From assembly GCF_018446385.1 (NCBI RefSeq), contig NC_055987.1, positions 5,665,705 to 5,729,704 of the forward strand: 64,000 nucleotides of DNA. The letters are read 5' to 3'. This DNA is from Zingiber officinale (taxonomy: Eukaryota > Streptophyta > Magnoliopsida > Zingiberales > Zingiberaceae). A model generated the notes under the pieces. The model did no database searches. It was not told the origin of the DNA and saw nothing but the letters and a program-made list of their open reading frames with translations. Below are positions 11,071 through 24,100 of this stretch, one piece after another. Both the position numbers and the translations under genes were made by a program. How positions within the stretch are numbered: position 1 is the first letter of the stretch; each line of letters opens with the position of its first letter.

Positions 11071-14000
11071 TCAATCAACATCTGGAGCAATCCCTTGATA
11101 CTGACTTCTATTGTGAGCTTCCCATATGAAGTAGATCATGCTTGAGATGACTAGGTATTGAGTGTTTGTTTTCCAGCTACCATCTTTATAATTCCGCCCA
11201 AGGACCTGCTGTAATTCATCAAAAGAGTGGAAAATCAAATTAATATCCAACCATTGCTTCACTTTGCTCCATAATCCGCAAGCTATAGAGTATTCAAAGA
11301 ATAAGATATGATTTGATTCTTCTTGATGCCGACACAATACACATTCTTTGTTTGGTTCATATTTCATTCTATCATTAGTTCTTAGATTACCATTTTCTAG
11401 CATCCATAAGATGAACCGATGCTTTGGCATGATTTCCTGCCTCCACATTATCGAATTCCAAGTCACCTCTAAACCCCTTGGTATGAAGAATTGATAATCT
11501 TTTATAACTTCTTTTGCTTTCTTGAGAAACCAATCCATCATTGTCATGTTTGGTCTACCAACTCCATTTGAGGATCTTAAGATCTTGTTTCGGATTTCTA
11601 TAAGTCTCTTGATCAAGGGAGTCCAAAGTCTTGGTTTCCCATGTCTAAAAATCAGTCCCTTTGATATAGTGTTGATGCACCCACTTGACCCATAAAGAAT
11701 TTGTTTTGGCATTGATATTCTATAATATTTTGCTTAACAAAGCCCATTCCATGCAAAAAGATCCCTAAGTCCATATCCCCATCTTTCTTTGATAAATAAA
11801 TCTTTGACCAAAATATAAATGAGTGTTTTGAAGACCAAACAAACATATAACAAATAACTTTGATCTTGTCAATTATTCGACTAGGAGTTGGAAGCATTGA
11901 GAGCCAAAAACACTCTATGCTTTGGAGAACCATATCCACCAATTCTAAATGCTCGACATATGATAAGGTATGCTTAGGCCAAGTATTTATCCTTCTTGTA
12001 ATAGTATCTAGGAGAGGCCTATAGTTAATAATCCTTAGCTTTTTCGTCGCCAATAGGATACCTAATTACCAGAAAGGAAATGAACCTTCTTGGAACCCCA
12101 TGTGACCAAGAAGTTTACTCTTTAAACTTGCATTCACACCAACCATGTAAACTTGTGTCTTTTGAGGATTTGCCCACAACCTCGAAAACCCTCCAAAATA
12201 GTCCAAACATTCCACTATATGTTGTGTAGATGATATATCCACTAGATAAAACAACATTAGATCATCCGCATAAATAAGATGTGTGATGCACACCTCCTTA
12301 ACATTGGATGAAAATAAAAGGAAAGGAAGTTCCAATCAACCATATCAAAAGCTTTCTTTAAATCCACTTTGATAATGCTCTAGGAGAGATCCTCTCACGT
12401 GCATACTTCCAAAGTAATTTTTATGTTAAATATATGTTATCTACTATAGAACACCCCTTGATGAATGCTACTTGGGCTGGATCTAATAAGTAACTCAGGA
12501 CTTCAGATAATCGGCAAGTAAGGATCTTTGCAATAACTTCGTAGAACACATTGCAACAATAAATTGGCCTATAGTCTGAAACACCCACAACATGGTGAGA
12601 TCAAGGAGTGATTCTATTGCTTGAGTATCTTGTCATTTTGAAAAAAAAAATCCTGTACAGCTGCAACAAAATTATTACCAATAATATCTCAAGAGGAGGT
12701 AAAGAATTTTAAACCATAACCATCTGGTCCTGGAGTTTTCCCACATCCAATATTGTGTAGAGCGACCATTATTTCTTCTAGCTCAACCAACTTACATAAG
12801 TTTTCAGATTGTCCCATGGTTAACTTCCTTTCCATGAGCTCATTGCTACCCCAAATGTTGCACATATCCTTTTGGCCAAGCAAACCATGAAAATAATCAA
12901 CAAACTCTTCCGTTACTTCTCTTATGCTTGTGGTTTGATCTCCATTCATTTTCTTGAGTGTGATGATTGCATTTCTTTTATTGTTCTTTTTCACCACATT
13001 ATGAAAAGTTTTTGTATATTTGTCGACACTTTTCAAATAGACATTCTTTACTTTTTGTTGATAAAATTATCTTTCCGCTTCCGTTAGTAGGTTGACTTTC
13101 TTTCTTATGTGACAATACTCCATAGGAGTTGGACCACCATCTAGAATGCCTCTTTACAACTCTTCTAGCTCTATCTTTGCTCTTATTACTTTTTCTGAAA
13201 TGTATCTAAAATGCTTCTTGTTTAGCTCTCTTAAATGTCCTTTCAATTGGAATAACTTTGTTTCAAAAATAAATTGGGCATTTCCTATTGTTGAGGCTAC
13301 CCATGAGTCTTCTATAACCTTTTTGAAATCTTCATGTAATGATCACATGTTAAAAAAAATTTAAAAGCCCTATTTGGTGGTCAGTCCTTGGCTAATGTGT
13401 ACAATGGTACATGAATGATCCGAGAGACATTCAAGCATCGTAAACTCCGTATATGTATCAAAATCTGCTATCAACCAAAAGGTGTTTACTAGAGCTCTCT
13501 CTAATTTACAATAAACATTACCATTAGACCATGTAAAGCGGCATCCAATGGATCGAAGATCTACTAAACCACAAGCTTGTGTAAAAATCTGCAAGTCCCT
13601 CATTTCATGATTTGTAATTGGAGATTCCCCTTGCTTTTCATGAATAGATAAATAAGAGTTGAAGTCTTCCATAATCATCCATGCATCAGAAAAGGTGCCT
13701 CCTAGATCTGTGAGTGCCTCCCATAATGACCTCCTTGTAGAAATTGAATGTAACCCATATACAAAAGTTACCAAGAAGCCCATGCTAGAAATGCAGCATC
13801 GAACATGACAATGTATGTACTGATTGGTGGTCATAATACTATCCATATCAATTTTCTGCAAGTCCCAAAGAAGTAGTATGCGACCATAGTTAGAGAAATC
13901 AAAATTATGTGCATGACTCATATTTGAAAACCTTCTTTGTAATATTGGACCTAAGGAGATCTCATTGAACTTTGTCTCCATTAATGACATAACTTGGATA

Positions 14001-14083
14001 TCTTTTTGTTGGACAAGGTGCAACACTTCTCCATGCTTTAGGGATTTGTGGAAGCCCCTAACGTTCCAAGAAGCTATCTTCAT
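11071..14083 (-). pseudogene. LINE ORF2: endonuclease, reverse transcriptase and zf-RVT, broken
   Basis: Segment 14083-13370 is an AP-endonuclease-like domain beginning MKIASWNVRGFHKSLKH, with the METK and FTWSNG motifs and a C-terminal LSDHSC. Segment 13036-12689 leads into the reverse transcriptase with CGKTPGPDGYGLKFF. Segment 12335-12066 holds the YADD catalytic motif. Segments 12053-11652 and 11712-11071 form the thumb/connection and the zf-RVT region, with a C-x2-C...H pattern (CVLCRHQEESNH). Several frameshifts and stops separate them, one stretch near 12340-12690 being poorly conserved. The product once nicked DNA and primed reverse transcription of the LINE RNA. Confidence 0.88.
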
Positions 14084-14637
14084 TTATCACCTCTTCGGGC
14101 TGCTCACACTCATAGTCGTCTGCCACTTGTTGGGGCTCGTGTACTATTTCCCATATCCACACTTACATTTACTATTGTAGTTGAGGGCAAAGAGGATGTT
14201 GATGTCTCAGATGTTGTATGGATTATCTCACTTGCTGTCTCATTTTCCTGTGCGCCCGTAGAGGATGAAGAGCTCCCCAAGCTAAAATCTATTGACTGGT
14301 GTATTACTTGTGGTAGCTGTATTTCGACACTTCTTTGAGGTATTTCTGCATTTATTTCTACTATTTGTGGAATCTATTGTTGTGGCATTTGATTCGCTCC
14401 TTGGGGATCATTGTTCTCAACAATAGGGGACTAGATAATCACTAGAATGGGGTTGTTTACCAGAATGATGACAAGATCATTTTGCTCAACATGTACTTCA
14501 ACATTTGGTCTTTATTGTGTTAGCAGTCATTGTTGCCTTGTTCAATTTCTATATCTTGTTCTTATCCTCCTATGACCCCTAATTGATTGAGATCTTGATC
14601 TCCCATATCCTTGCATATTTGGATCAACGTGAGCATC

Positions 14638-15724
14638 CTATTCAGGCCATGTAGGTTGCTGCCCAACAATTGCAGTTCTTCTATGACAAATTTCCGATTG
14701 ATGGCCTATCTTCTTATATGTTTTGCAAAAATCTGGTACCATTTCATAGATAATTCTTAAGTCAACTTGTACACCAGTAGGTAGGGTGATAGAGCTCATG
14801 AATCCGCTCTCCAAAAGCCAAAACCTCCACCATGAGACTCGCATACTCTGAATGTTCTCTTGCACATGTCAAATTGTCGGTGTACAATGGTTTTCTAATT
14901 TCTGATTCAATCATGCTTAACACTTTTTGAGTCCAACAATCTGGTCGGAGGCAATGAATTTATATCCAATCAGACACAAAATGTTCATCCTCATCAAACA
15001 GAAAATATTTAGGCATTATCTTCAAAAACATTAGAATACCAAATACAAAGTAAGGGCCTCCTTGTAGTACTTTTTCCCGATCTTCTTCCTTATCAAAGTG
15101 AAAGACTATCCACCCACTCTTATGCATGAAAAACTTGTGGGGAATCTTCCATTGAAAATATATGATTCGGAGACCATCTCTACCTTGATGCCAACCCATG
15201 AAACAACTAACAAGACAAAAATCGATTGAATCCTCCACACTATCTATGTCATTATAGTCAAAAGCTAACCTTTCTTCCTTTGCTTTATACTGATCTAGTT
15301 TTATAGAAAGTTTTGTTTTATGATTGTCCTTGAAGAGGCTAGCCCAATTCTTCTTCTTTGGTTGCGGCACATTCCTTCCATTGTTTATAGCTTCATCAAC
15401 ATGGTTTGGTTGTGCTTCAGCCATTGGAGGTTGGTGTTTTACTTCCTCCGGCAAGATCTCCTCTTCCACCACTGGTGGTGGTGGGTTGTTTCCATGAGCA
15501 TTAGCTTGCTGAGGAGGAACATCTATCCTTAGTGATGTGCTTACCTCATTGGCTTCATTAACCACATCATCATATTGTTCCAAGTCATCATTGTCCAATT
15601 GATCCATTTATTCCATTATCTCTACCACATAAACCACTTCATCTGTCATCTCATCTTGGTTTGCCACCTCCCTAGGTGCCTTTTGACCAGAATGCCTCTT
15701 GGTCTTCCACTTTTCCTTTGCCAT
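14638..15724 (-). pseudogene. LINE ORF1, DUF4283-type nucleic-acid-binding protein, broken
   Basis: The likely start is the ATG at 15724 (MAKEKWKTKRHSGQK), followed by a stop near 15610 and a second open segment from 15607 (MDQLDNDD). A Pro/Glu/Asn-rich N-terminal part is followed by the DUF4283 region, with HKSGWIVFHFDKEEDREKVL and GGPYFVFG, at about 15130-15020. Further down, 14865-14638 has LPTGVQVDLRIIYEMVP and a CKTYKKIGHQSEIC motif like the gag-type zinc knuckle that follows DUF4283 in plant LINEs. It is interrupted by at least two stops or frameshifts. It lies directly upstream of ORF2, as expected for an RNA-binding ORF1. Confidence 0.8.
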
Positions 15725-15749
15725 GTATGAGAAGGCAACCAGTTGTCCC

Positions 15750-16239
15750 TTGAAACCTTTTTCACGATATTGTTGATACATGAGCATATTAGATGTATGG
15801 AAAGTAGAGAATGTTTTTTCTAATAAATCTTCATTGGTTACTTTTTTTTACTACATAATTTCAATTGTAAATTGATATGGAAGATTGATGAATTATACTC
15901 ACTTACACTTTTGAAATCTTACAAACATAAGTGCATCCCATCGTAACGAGCTTTTGGAAGAATGATAGTCTTTTGGTGATCATTACTCTCCTTTCAATTT
16001 ATCCACAAGACAAATGGGTCATTCACTATCAAGTTCTCAATTGTTTGACCTTCATAAAAGTGATGGTGGATAAAAATCATAGCTTTGACATTTTTTTGAC
16101 GGGTGACTTTATTTCCTTCTATGATAGTTTCTCAAAGACCATTCACATCTAGATGGATTTCGGCATCTAGTACTCATGATATGTAGTTCTTTCCAATGAT
16201 ATCAAGAGCGACAAACTCAAGCTTTGCGAGATTAGCCAT
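15750..16239 (-). mobile_element. Copia-type gag relic, N-terminal part (fossil)
   Basis: From 16239 leftward the minus strand reads like the N-terminus of a plant copia-type Gag, starting MANLAKLEFVALDI and later including LLEKTFSTFHTSNML-type sequence. It then meets the LINE at 15749, and the matching downstream part resumes at 10694. Several breaks are present. Sequence right of 16239 may include its leader and LTR, but I could not fix LTR ends. Confidence 0.75.
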
Positions 16240-17346
16240 GATAAAAGAAATCAAAAACAAGAAACAAAACAAACTTACGACAATAACCCAAAAGGAGTAT
16301 TGAGAGTAAGCTAGAGACTTGCGTGTAATAAAACACTACATAACCATACTACAAATAAGGGTATAGTAGAGAGTAATTTAGAGAAAAAGAATTCACTTCT
16401 ATTCCTTTGTCATCCAATATTTCTTTCACATAAGCTACTATTTATAGGTTTCATGTATACACCTTCCATCTTCCACATTATAGATTATAGGACTCCATAA
16501 ATATGAGGGTGCATTTGTTTAAGTTGTCATGTATAACCTTAGTTATCTGATTACCAGATAATTACATAACCAAGTTTATGAAAAATAAAACATAATCTAA
16601 TATTATTTGATTCAATCATAGGTAATACTATGACCCAATTTAATATTTACTATATTACGCATTTTCAATCCTAGACACTTTTGCAACTAAATCAATTTAA
16701 TATTTGATTATTTTTTAAAATAAAATAAAATAAATGATTAATATTAATAATAATAATTATAATAATAAGTTGATAATATATATAGTAAATAAATATAATT
16801 GATTTCTAATTTGGTGGACTAAGTGGTTCCAACAAAAGGAAAATATCCTAAAGGACTCCTTGCAACATCATAGATCTGTAAATGCAGTGGTGGTCGCTTC
16901 CTGAATCTTTGATTGAACGAGATTGTAAAGGGTATAGAAGTAGTCGACGGTGATGGATCTAGTCTGAGGTGTTGGGGAAAGTCAGTGTGGAGGAAGTGGC
17001 GGACAAATGAGATCATGGAACAAGAACGCCCAAGCTAGGAAGAAGTGTACGACTCAAAGTCAAAGCGAGGGGAATCTAGACGATGGTGTCGTTAAAAAAT
17101 CGACAAAGCTTGGAGAGGGCACGAGGGTAAGGGGGAGATGTTAAGTTTGTGGAAGATAATTTTAGAAAAAAAAAATTAATAACCCTATAATCATGAAAAA
17201 TATTAGGCTGCCAAGATTTTCTAATTCTAAATTATATTCTCAAATTATTTACATGGTAAAAATTACTCATTAGGAATCACTCATTATTTAAATTAAATAA
17301 GGTTATGAAGAATAACATAGGATAATGAGATAATAAATGTTCTAAT
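16240..17346. other. Intergenic AT-rich sequence, no gene seen
   Basis: This stretch separates the copia gag start from the MITE at 17347. The first 250 bp may be the leader/LTR region of the copia relic. Positions 16670-16800 are very AT-rich. Positions 16810-17140 are more GC-rich with short open frames that lack any recognisable motif. I support no gene here. Confidence 0.5.
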
Positions 17347-17571
17347 TAGGGGTGAGCATTCGGTTAATTCAGTTAATTTGATATTAATTTTGTATAAATT
17401 CTGTTTATTATTATTTTAAACAAATTTAGTTAATTCAGTATTAACTGAAATAACTAATTCAGTTAATTCAGTTTTAGTAAAATTTTAATTTGATTCGATT
17501 GGCTAACATTAAATCGATTTTCGATTAATTCGATTAATTTATGAACCGAATTAACTGAATACTCACCCCTA
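17347..17571. mobile_element. hAT-like MITE, 225 bp
   Basis: The ends are inverted: TAGGGGTGAGCATTCGG at the left and, read on the other strand from the right end, TAGGGGTGAGTATTCAG. An 8-bp target duplication with one mismatch flanks it: GTTCTAAT (17339-17346) and GTTTTAAT (17572-17579). The inside is AT-rich with repeated GTTAATTCAG-like words. A TAGNG start and 8-bp duplication fit the hAT superfamily. It has no coding capacity and lies just upstream of the CorA-like gene. Confidence 0.8.
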
Positions 17572-17679
17572 GTTTTAATTTTAATGTCAACATGCTAATA
17601 ATATAGGCATCTACTAAAATATATTATTCGTACATTTTTAAAGAAATGTAAATAAAAAGTTGAAAATGAAAAAACAATT

Positions 17680-18154
17680 TGTTTTCTCAACAAACACAAT
17701 TGTCACCGGCGGTTGCAGGTTCCAATTTTAGCCCACAACTTGGCATAATTGGGCCATATCGGTCTCGATTTAGTTCCTCGACAGCTCACTGCCACTCACC
17801 GAGTCTCCAAAGGAGTTCCAGCGCGTACCTCCAGCTCGAAGGTTCTACGTGCTGCCCCCCTTCTCCCTTCCTGTGTAAGTCCTTCAACTTCTCAGTTCTT
17901 TTATGATGCATTCAATCGATTTCTCTGTATTAATTTGAGATCCCATGGAAATTGGGGCGTGTGCCATTGGGGATCACGGGATTCTTCCTGCCAAGATATC
18001 GCAGGACCTTTTTGAGGTCCACTAGTGGATTTTTTTTTATCCTTTGTCGAGATGAGCGTTTGTGCTTTATACAATTGATTGTAATAATCGGTGATATGAC
18101 GATTCCTTCTTTGTCCAGACAAGCAGAAGATTTACCGATTATCAAGAGCAGCCC
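17680..18154 (+). promoter_or_regulatory. Probable 5' UTR exon and leader intron of the CorA-like gene
   Basis: A C-rich segment ends at a strong donor, CTGT|GTAAGT, with the intron starting at 17875. An acceptor TTTGTCCAG precedes 18120, just upstream of the chosen start codon at 18155. This is the usual pattern of a non-coding first exon with a leader intron. No clear TATA box was found, and the transcription start is not fixed. Confidence 0.45.
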
Positions 18155-21100
18155 ATGAAGCTTAATGGTAAGCTTTATTTATTAGTCCAAGTACTCACCT
18201 CATGGATCTTGCGTTTGATTCTTTTCTTTTATCGAAATGATAAACACAGATGGACAAGACTCTGCTAACAAAGACAGCAAGAATAAGAAGCAGGAGGTGA
18301 ATAAGCTCCAGACAACTAAGGATAGCAATCCAAGAAGTGACCTATGGACAAATGGGCTCATCTGTGCTTTTGAATTTGTTCGTTTTCATAAATCACCAAG
18401 TGCGCAGAAATCCATTGCAAAAACCCATCTTTTTCAGAGAAATAATAATCTGGATACAAGAAACCAAGTAAACTTGTCCACACAAGATGGTCCTTCTGTC
18501 CAACTCTTGGATGATCCTGAATCTATTTCTGACATGAATGCAATTGATGATGGTGCTGCAACCTTTAATGCTGATGAAATTCCGCAGTTTGATAACTCAA
18601 AAATTAAAACCAAGAACATCAAGGGTTTACAATGTGGTCGTTGGGTTCCCATTGGATGGGCTAGAATTTCAGAGCTTGTCCAGTTGGTCCAAGTTGATGC
18701 TAGCTGGTCTTCACAGCAAACATATATAGCTGATGAAGAGGAAGATTTTACTGTTGCTGATGTTGCTGCTCCATACTGGGAACGACCAGTAGGGCCGACA
18801 TGGTGGTGTCATGTCACTGCTGGCCATCATGCTATTGATGCATGGCTAAGCAATGCTCAATGGTTGCATCCTGCCATCAACATTGCTTTGAGAGATGAAA
18901 GCCGACTCATTAGTGAAAAAATGAAGTATCTTTTGTATGAGGTAATGGTAACTGATTAAAGTTCTTTTCATTATCTGCTAGATAGAGTGTCTAGAGTACC
19001 TTATCAAATTTTTTTCTGGTTAGAGCACAATAAAATACCCTGTCATTTCTTTTGAATACCTTCCTTGATTCGTCATCACACTATCCTATAAGCAATTTCA
19101 TGTAATTGTATCAGTGGATGGAATATTCTTCATTCCTTTCTTCTAGATGCAAAGTCGCTAAGTTGTATATCTTTCAAGGGATAACTACATTTTTCTCGTG
19201 GTAATTCCTTGCACATTTTGAGTTTTTTGAGGGAATAGATATCAATTTTTAACACATGCTATAATAATAATAATTATTTTAATTTTAATAACAGCATCAA
19301 AACATCAAGGTAAGTTTGTGTAGGAGATATTTATTCTTATTTTTCTGAAAATATATAAGGGTAAGTTTGTCTTTAGTTTGACTTTTTGTTTACATGATAT
19401 TTTATGCTGTGTACCTCTGCAACCATTCACATAGTTGTCAGTCTCTTAACATAGTAGAGCCTGAAATCATAATTATCTCGACCTATTAATTCCCGCACAT
19501 CCAAGTAAGTTATACATAAACATGACATAACATTAAAAAAAGTATATACTTTCTAGATATTGTGCTTCTTGAAGTCAAGGGAACTTGTGTGATTAACTTT
19601 CATCCGAAAATAATATTTTATTAGTACCACTTGACGACTGACATGTCATCAACAATAGTTGATGATCAAATGAACCTCAAAATGCCTGCCTACTACTGTA
19701 TGAAAATTTTCTGCATTACTAAAAGAAATCTGTCTTGGTGAACTTCAGAGAAATTACTGAAGATCATGGAAATATTATAGAACATAGTTCTCTTGCATGA
19801 GCACCTAGGGATGCCAATCACCATGAATATAAATTCTGGGTTCTGTTTTTTCATATTGTTATTAAAAGTTATCAACAGAAAATTATGAGTCTTATGTGAC
19901 GGTTCTGTGGAAGTAAAATGCACTATTTCTGATGTTATTGGCAGTAGTATTTTCTGTTGTGTCTACATGTTTTCTATTAGATCTACTTTTTGTTTTCTTA
20001 GACTTATTTCATCGTGGTGCTAGCTGTTTAGGTCCCAGTTAGGGTTGCTGGTGGGCTGTTATTTGAGCTTTTGGGTCAATCAATTGGTGACCCACATGGA
20101 GAAGATGACATACCAATTGTTCTCCGCTCTTGGCAAGCTCAAAACTTTTTAGTTACTACACTACATGTTAAAGGCACTGCATCAAGTATCAATGTACTTG
20201 GCATAACTGAAGTTCAGGTAAGTAGTCCTTGGTCTGTTAGAAAATTTGGCTAGCATTTTATCTCATGGATAGAATTTATCTTATGTATCTGAATTTCATG
20301 TATAGTTGAGCATCTTTCCAATATTTTGCAGGATTTGCTTCTAGCTGGTGGAAGTGCAGCACCAAAGTCGGTTCATGAAGTCATTGCTCATTTAGCTAGC
20401 CGCCTTTCTCGGTGGGATGATAGGTGCAGTATGATATGTTATCATTCTCTCTGTGCTTGCCTCCCTCTCTAACCCCTAGAAATAGATGGATTCATTCTAT
20501 ATGGTTTAGAATGCTTTCTCCATGAAATTGTTTCAGCACGTCAGCAGTAACCTGATGATTCTTAGTTGTGTTAACATCTGTATCTGTGGCGGCTTGTGCT
20601 CCAAAATTGTATACCTGACAATTATTCATAGTGGAGCTCGCTACCATGGTGCTAAGAGAAAAAAAAAGAGTATGGTTTTATTTAATAATTCGAAAACTTT
20701 GGATCATGATCTTGGTGAATGGTTTGGGATTTATAGTTGATGTATGAGAATTATGAGCACCTAGATTCTCTATTCTGCATCAAAAATAGCATGGATTAAT
20801 CATCTAACTTAAAGATTTCTAGATCTGATACTATTTTTGTCAGCCTTTATATCTTTTTTAAAGATGCTGAATATGTGAAATATGAGTCCTTTCTTGGCTC
20901 TTGCTCCCATAAATTTTACCCGTGACATTGCATTGAAGCCCTAAGTCTAGCTAATTTGTTACCTGTCCAATTGTCAAACACAAGACAACAAAACCCAAGA
21001 TAAACATCCAGAAATCTCATTTTGTGTTTCTAATTAGGAAGAATAAAAGAAATTGCGATTTCCATCTGGTAAAACTACTTACTATATATACTTGTGTAAG

Positions 21101-24100
21101 TTTAGAAGGCTGTTGTTGCAGTAATGAAAATCATTACTTTTCAAGCATCACAATGACAGATTTCCTGATTGTCTGATAGTTCTGATTCTAGCTAAGGAAG
21201 CTAGATCAGTCAGTTGTTTCACATATGTTGGAATAGGAATAAAAAAGCATTGAAGGTATTCTGATCAAGGATCTATGATCGCATCAGACTTTAGTTTCCA
21301 CTAATATAATTTATTTCACATGGATGAAGATCGATATGGGTTAGTCAAATTGATCCTTAGTTCTGGATTGTGGACAATAAAAAAAAATTAATTTTAGATT
21401 GTCCAATCTGGTATAGGATTGAAATCATTGAAGTGACTCTGATCAAGGATCTATGATCTTATCTAACTGTAGTTTCCACTAATATAATTATTCCATTTTG
21501 CATTGATTAGGATCTATGTAGATTTGCCAAATTGATCCTGTAGTTATGAATTGTGGATAATCAAAAAACCCTTTAGATTGTCCTTGTACTAGAATTGGTT
21601 CTGAAGAGAATGTTTTGGAAAAGAAAACCCTGCCCTTTGCAGGTTCTTTTGCAAATTTGCTCAGTTTTTCATTCCGTTCCCAATTTTTTATTTGATGTTC
21701 TTACTATCAGAAAATTCCACTCATCGGATTTACTTTTCTTGACAAATCTGTGGGTTGGTAAATTCTCTGTCAGACATATATCCATGTAACAATATGGGTT
21801 GATAAGTGAATGACAATTTGTCTCCTCTTTTTGAGTGCTTTAGATTGTTCCGGAAGTATGTTTTTGGAGCAGCAGATGAGATTGAGCTAAAGTTTGTAAA
21901 TAGGTGCTCGATCGTTTATACATGTCATCCTTGATTTTTTTTTTTCCGGCTTATCTTAGCAACTTTTTAGGAGCTTTTTATGTGTCTACTTTGACCAGGA
22001 GAAATTATGAAGATTTGAATCTGCTAAGTATCATACTGAACCAAGAAATCAGAAGATTGGCAACTCAGGTATTCAGTTTTTTATTTACCACATTATCATT
22101 ATGTTGGTGTAGGATGTTAAGGTGGATGTGTGGACATACGAGGATGAACAAAATAAGAAATGAGAGTATTAGATAGAAAGTCGGAGTTACATTTATTGAG
22201 GAAAAACTCTGAGAGACACGTTTAAGATGGTACGGACATGTACTTAGACGACCAATAAATGCTCAGTTAGGCGATGTGAAACTATGACAAATACACACAT
22301 CAAACGAGGAAACGGAAAACCAAAAAGACTTGGTTAACAACAATAAAATAAGATAAAATTTATTTAATTATAGGTGATGATATAGTAGGAGATAGAACCT
22401 AATGGCATAAAATGATACATATAGCCGACCCTACCTAGTGGGATAAGGGTTGTTTGTTGTTGTATCATTATGTTGGTGTAGAAGGGGAACCTTGACGCAA
22501 CGGTAAAATTGCTGAGTGTGATCTTGAGGGCATGAGTTTGAGTTGCGGAAATAGCCTCTTGCAATACAATTGCGTACAATAGACCCAATGTGATCCGACT
22601 CTTCTCTGAGACCTAGCTTTAGCGGAAGCTTCATGCACAAGGTTGCCCTTTATTATTATATTGGCGTAGTTTTTCTCCTTTGGATGGTGAGTTCTTTGTT
22701 TTGACAGTGATTTGATACAATAGGACGATATGGCGACGTATATTTCATATCTTCAATTTTGTAGTCACACCTCAGGTTGTTGAGGCACCCCTTTGGCCCA
22801 GCTCACCCCTTCTGGTTGGTGTTCCTTTAGATTGATGTCCCTGTTCGGGTAGTCAAGGAATCTCTTCAAGTAGACAAGGCACCCTTTAGAATAATCTAGA
22901 CACCCCTTAGGTTAGACGTATCCTTTAAGGTAGTTTAGACACTCCGGTTCGGGGCTGATTTGGACAGCGTTGAACAACATTCAGAACTGTTCTTGCAGTG
23001 TTGTTCAGCACTGTGCAAGCAAATGTCAAATGACACTACTTGAGCAGTGTTGTTTGACGCTATCATTCTTTTACATGCAGTCAAACTACAATTTTTTTTC
23101 AGTAGGGACTAATAAAGAAAATGTTACTATAACAATTACATATTGTTTTAAATCTTCCATCAGAACGATGAAGCAACCTATCATGGAGATATAACTATGA
23201 AGCAGGATATTTAGTCTCGACTTTAGCATTTTAAGTACATATATATACTATGCTGATATTACTAGCAACTGATAAAAACTCCTTTTAAGTTTTTTACTTC
23301 TTAAATCCAACTTGTTGCTTTATTTTTCAAGTTTAAATGTGAGAAATTTTGGTACCAAATCTTGTGTTTTCATCATGATAGGGATATCATCTTTGTTGAT
23401 GATGCCACCAATATTGTGTCGGATATTTGCATAAGCTTCTAATAATTTTAGTCTGTTCCTAAGTAGCTGTTTGCCATTTTATCCATATTACCAAATGACT
23501 TAGTTTTCAAATTGCACATAGCTATGGTAGATACATTTATCCTTAACTTCCATTGTTCCTGGTTTTCCCATAATTCGTTTATGGAGAAGCATACTAATTA
23601 GAGTATGTTGGCATCATTTTCTTTTGGTGTCTTGTTCGACTACAATCTCTTGATTAGTTTTTTTCTTTGAAAAAGAAACAAGCATTAATGATTAGCTTAT
23701 ACAACAACTGCTGACGCATGCCAGACAATAATCCGGAAATTAAATCTTCTACTGCCAGTGAATAAATGCAACTTGATGCCAAAACATTTCTTTCATCTTA
23801 AGCATGCTTTTGTTGCTTTATATTCCACTATTTTCATGGGATAAAGAGGACCAAAAAATTTCTACTTATTCATGAGTCTTGCAAAGAGTAGATTGTATAA
23901 GATACCCTGCAATTGCTTTTGGATCATCACTACAGTCCACTTATAGATGAGTCCGAGTTATAAAAAAAAAAATAGTAGTTTATATATGATAACCCAAAAC
24001 TCTTGGATCATCACTACAGTCCTAGAAGGCCTTTTAGTATCATACGATATACATTGGTCTAAAGAAGTACTTATGCCGATTGTGGTTGCAGATTCTAGTT

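Larger units (their letters stand above)
10695..15749 (-). mobile_element. L1-type LINE, nearly full length, inserted in a copia gag
   Basis: The element is bounded by a 17-bp direct repeat: TTGAAACATTTTTCACG at 10678-10694 and TTGAAACCTTTTTCACG at 15750-15766, one mismatch. Between them, on the minus strand, lie an ORF1 with a DUF4283-like domain and an ORF2 with endonuclease, reverse transcriptase and zf-RVT regions, the standard plant L1 order. Length is about 5,055 bp. No clear poly(A) tail remains at the 3' end near 10695, only AT-rich sequence. Stops and frameshifts in both ORFs show it is dead, and the TSD mismatch fits an old insertion. Confidence 0.9.
22094..22669. repeat. Three copies of one 19-bp target site around two retroposons
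   Basis: TATCATTATGTTGGTGTAG occurs at 22094-22112 and again, identical, at 22463-22481. A third, diverged copy (TATTATTATATTGGCGTAG, three differences) is at 22651-22669. The first two flank an RTE LINE fragment; the second and third flank a SINE. Confidence 0.85.

Noticed and set aside
17749-18158. Short plus-strand frames upstream of the CorA-like gene
   Set aside because: They fall in the probable 5' UTR exon and leader intron and do not join in frame to the gene.
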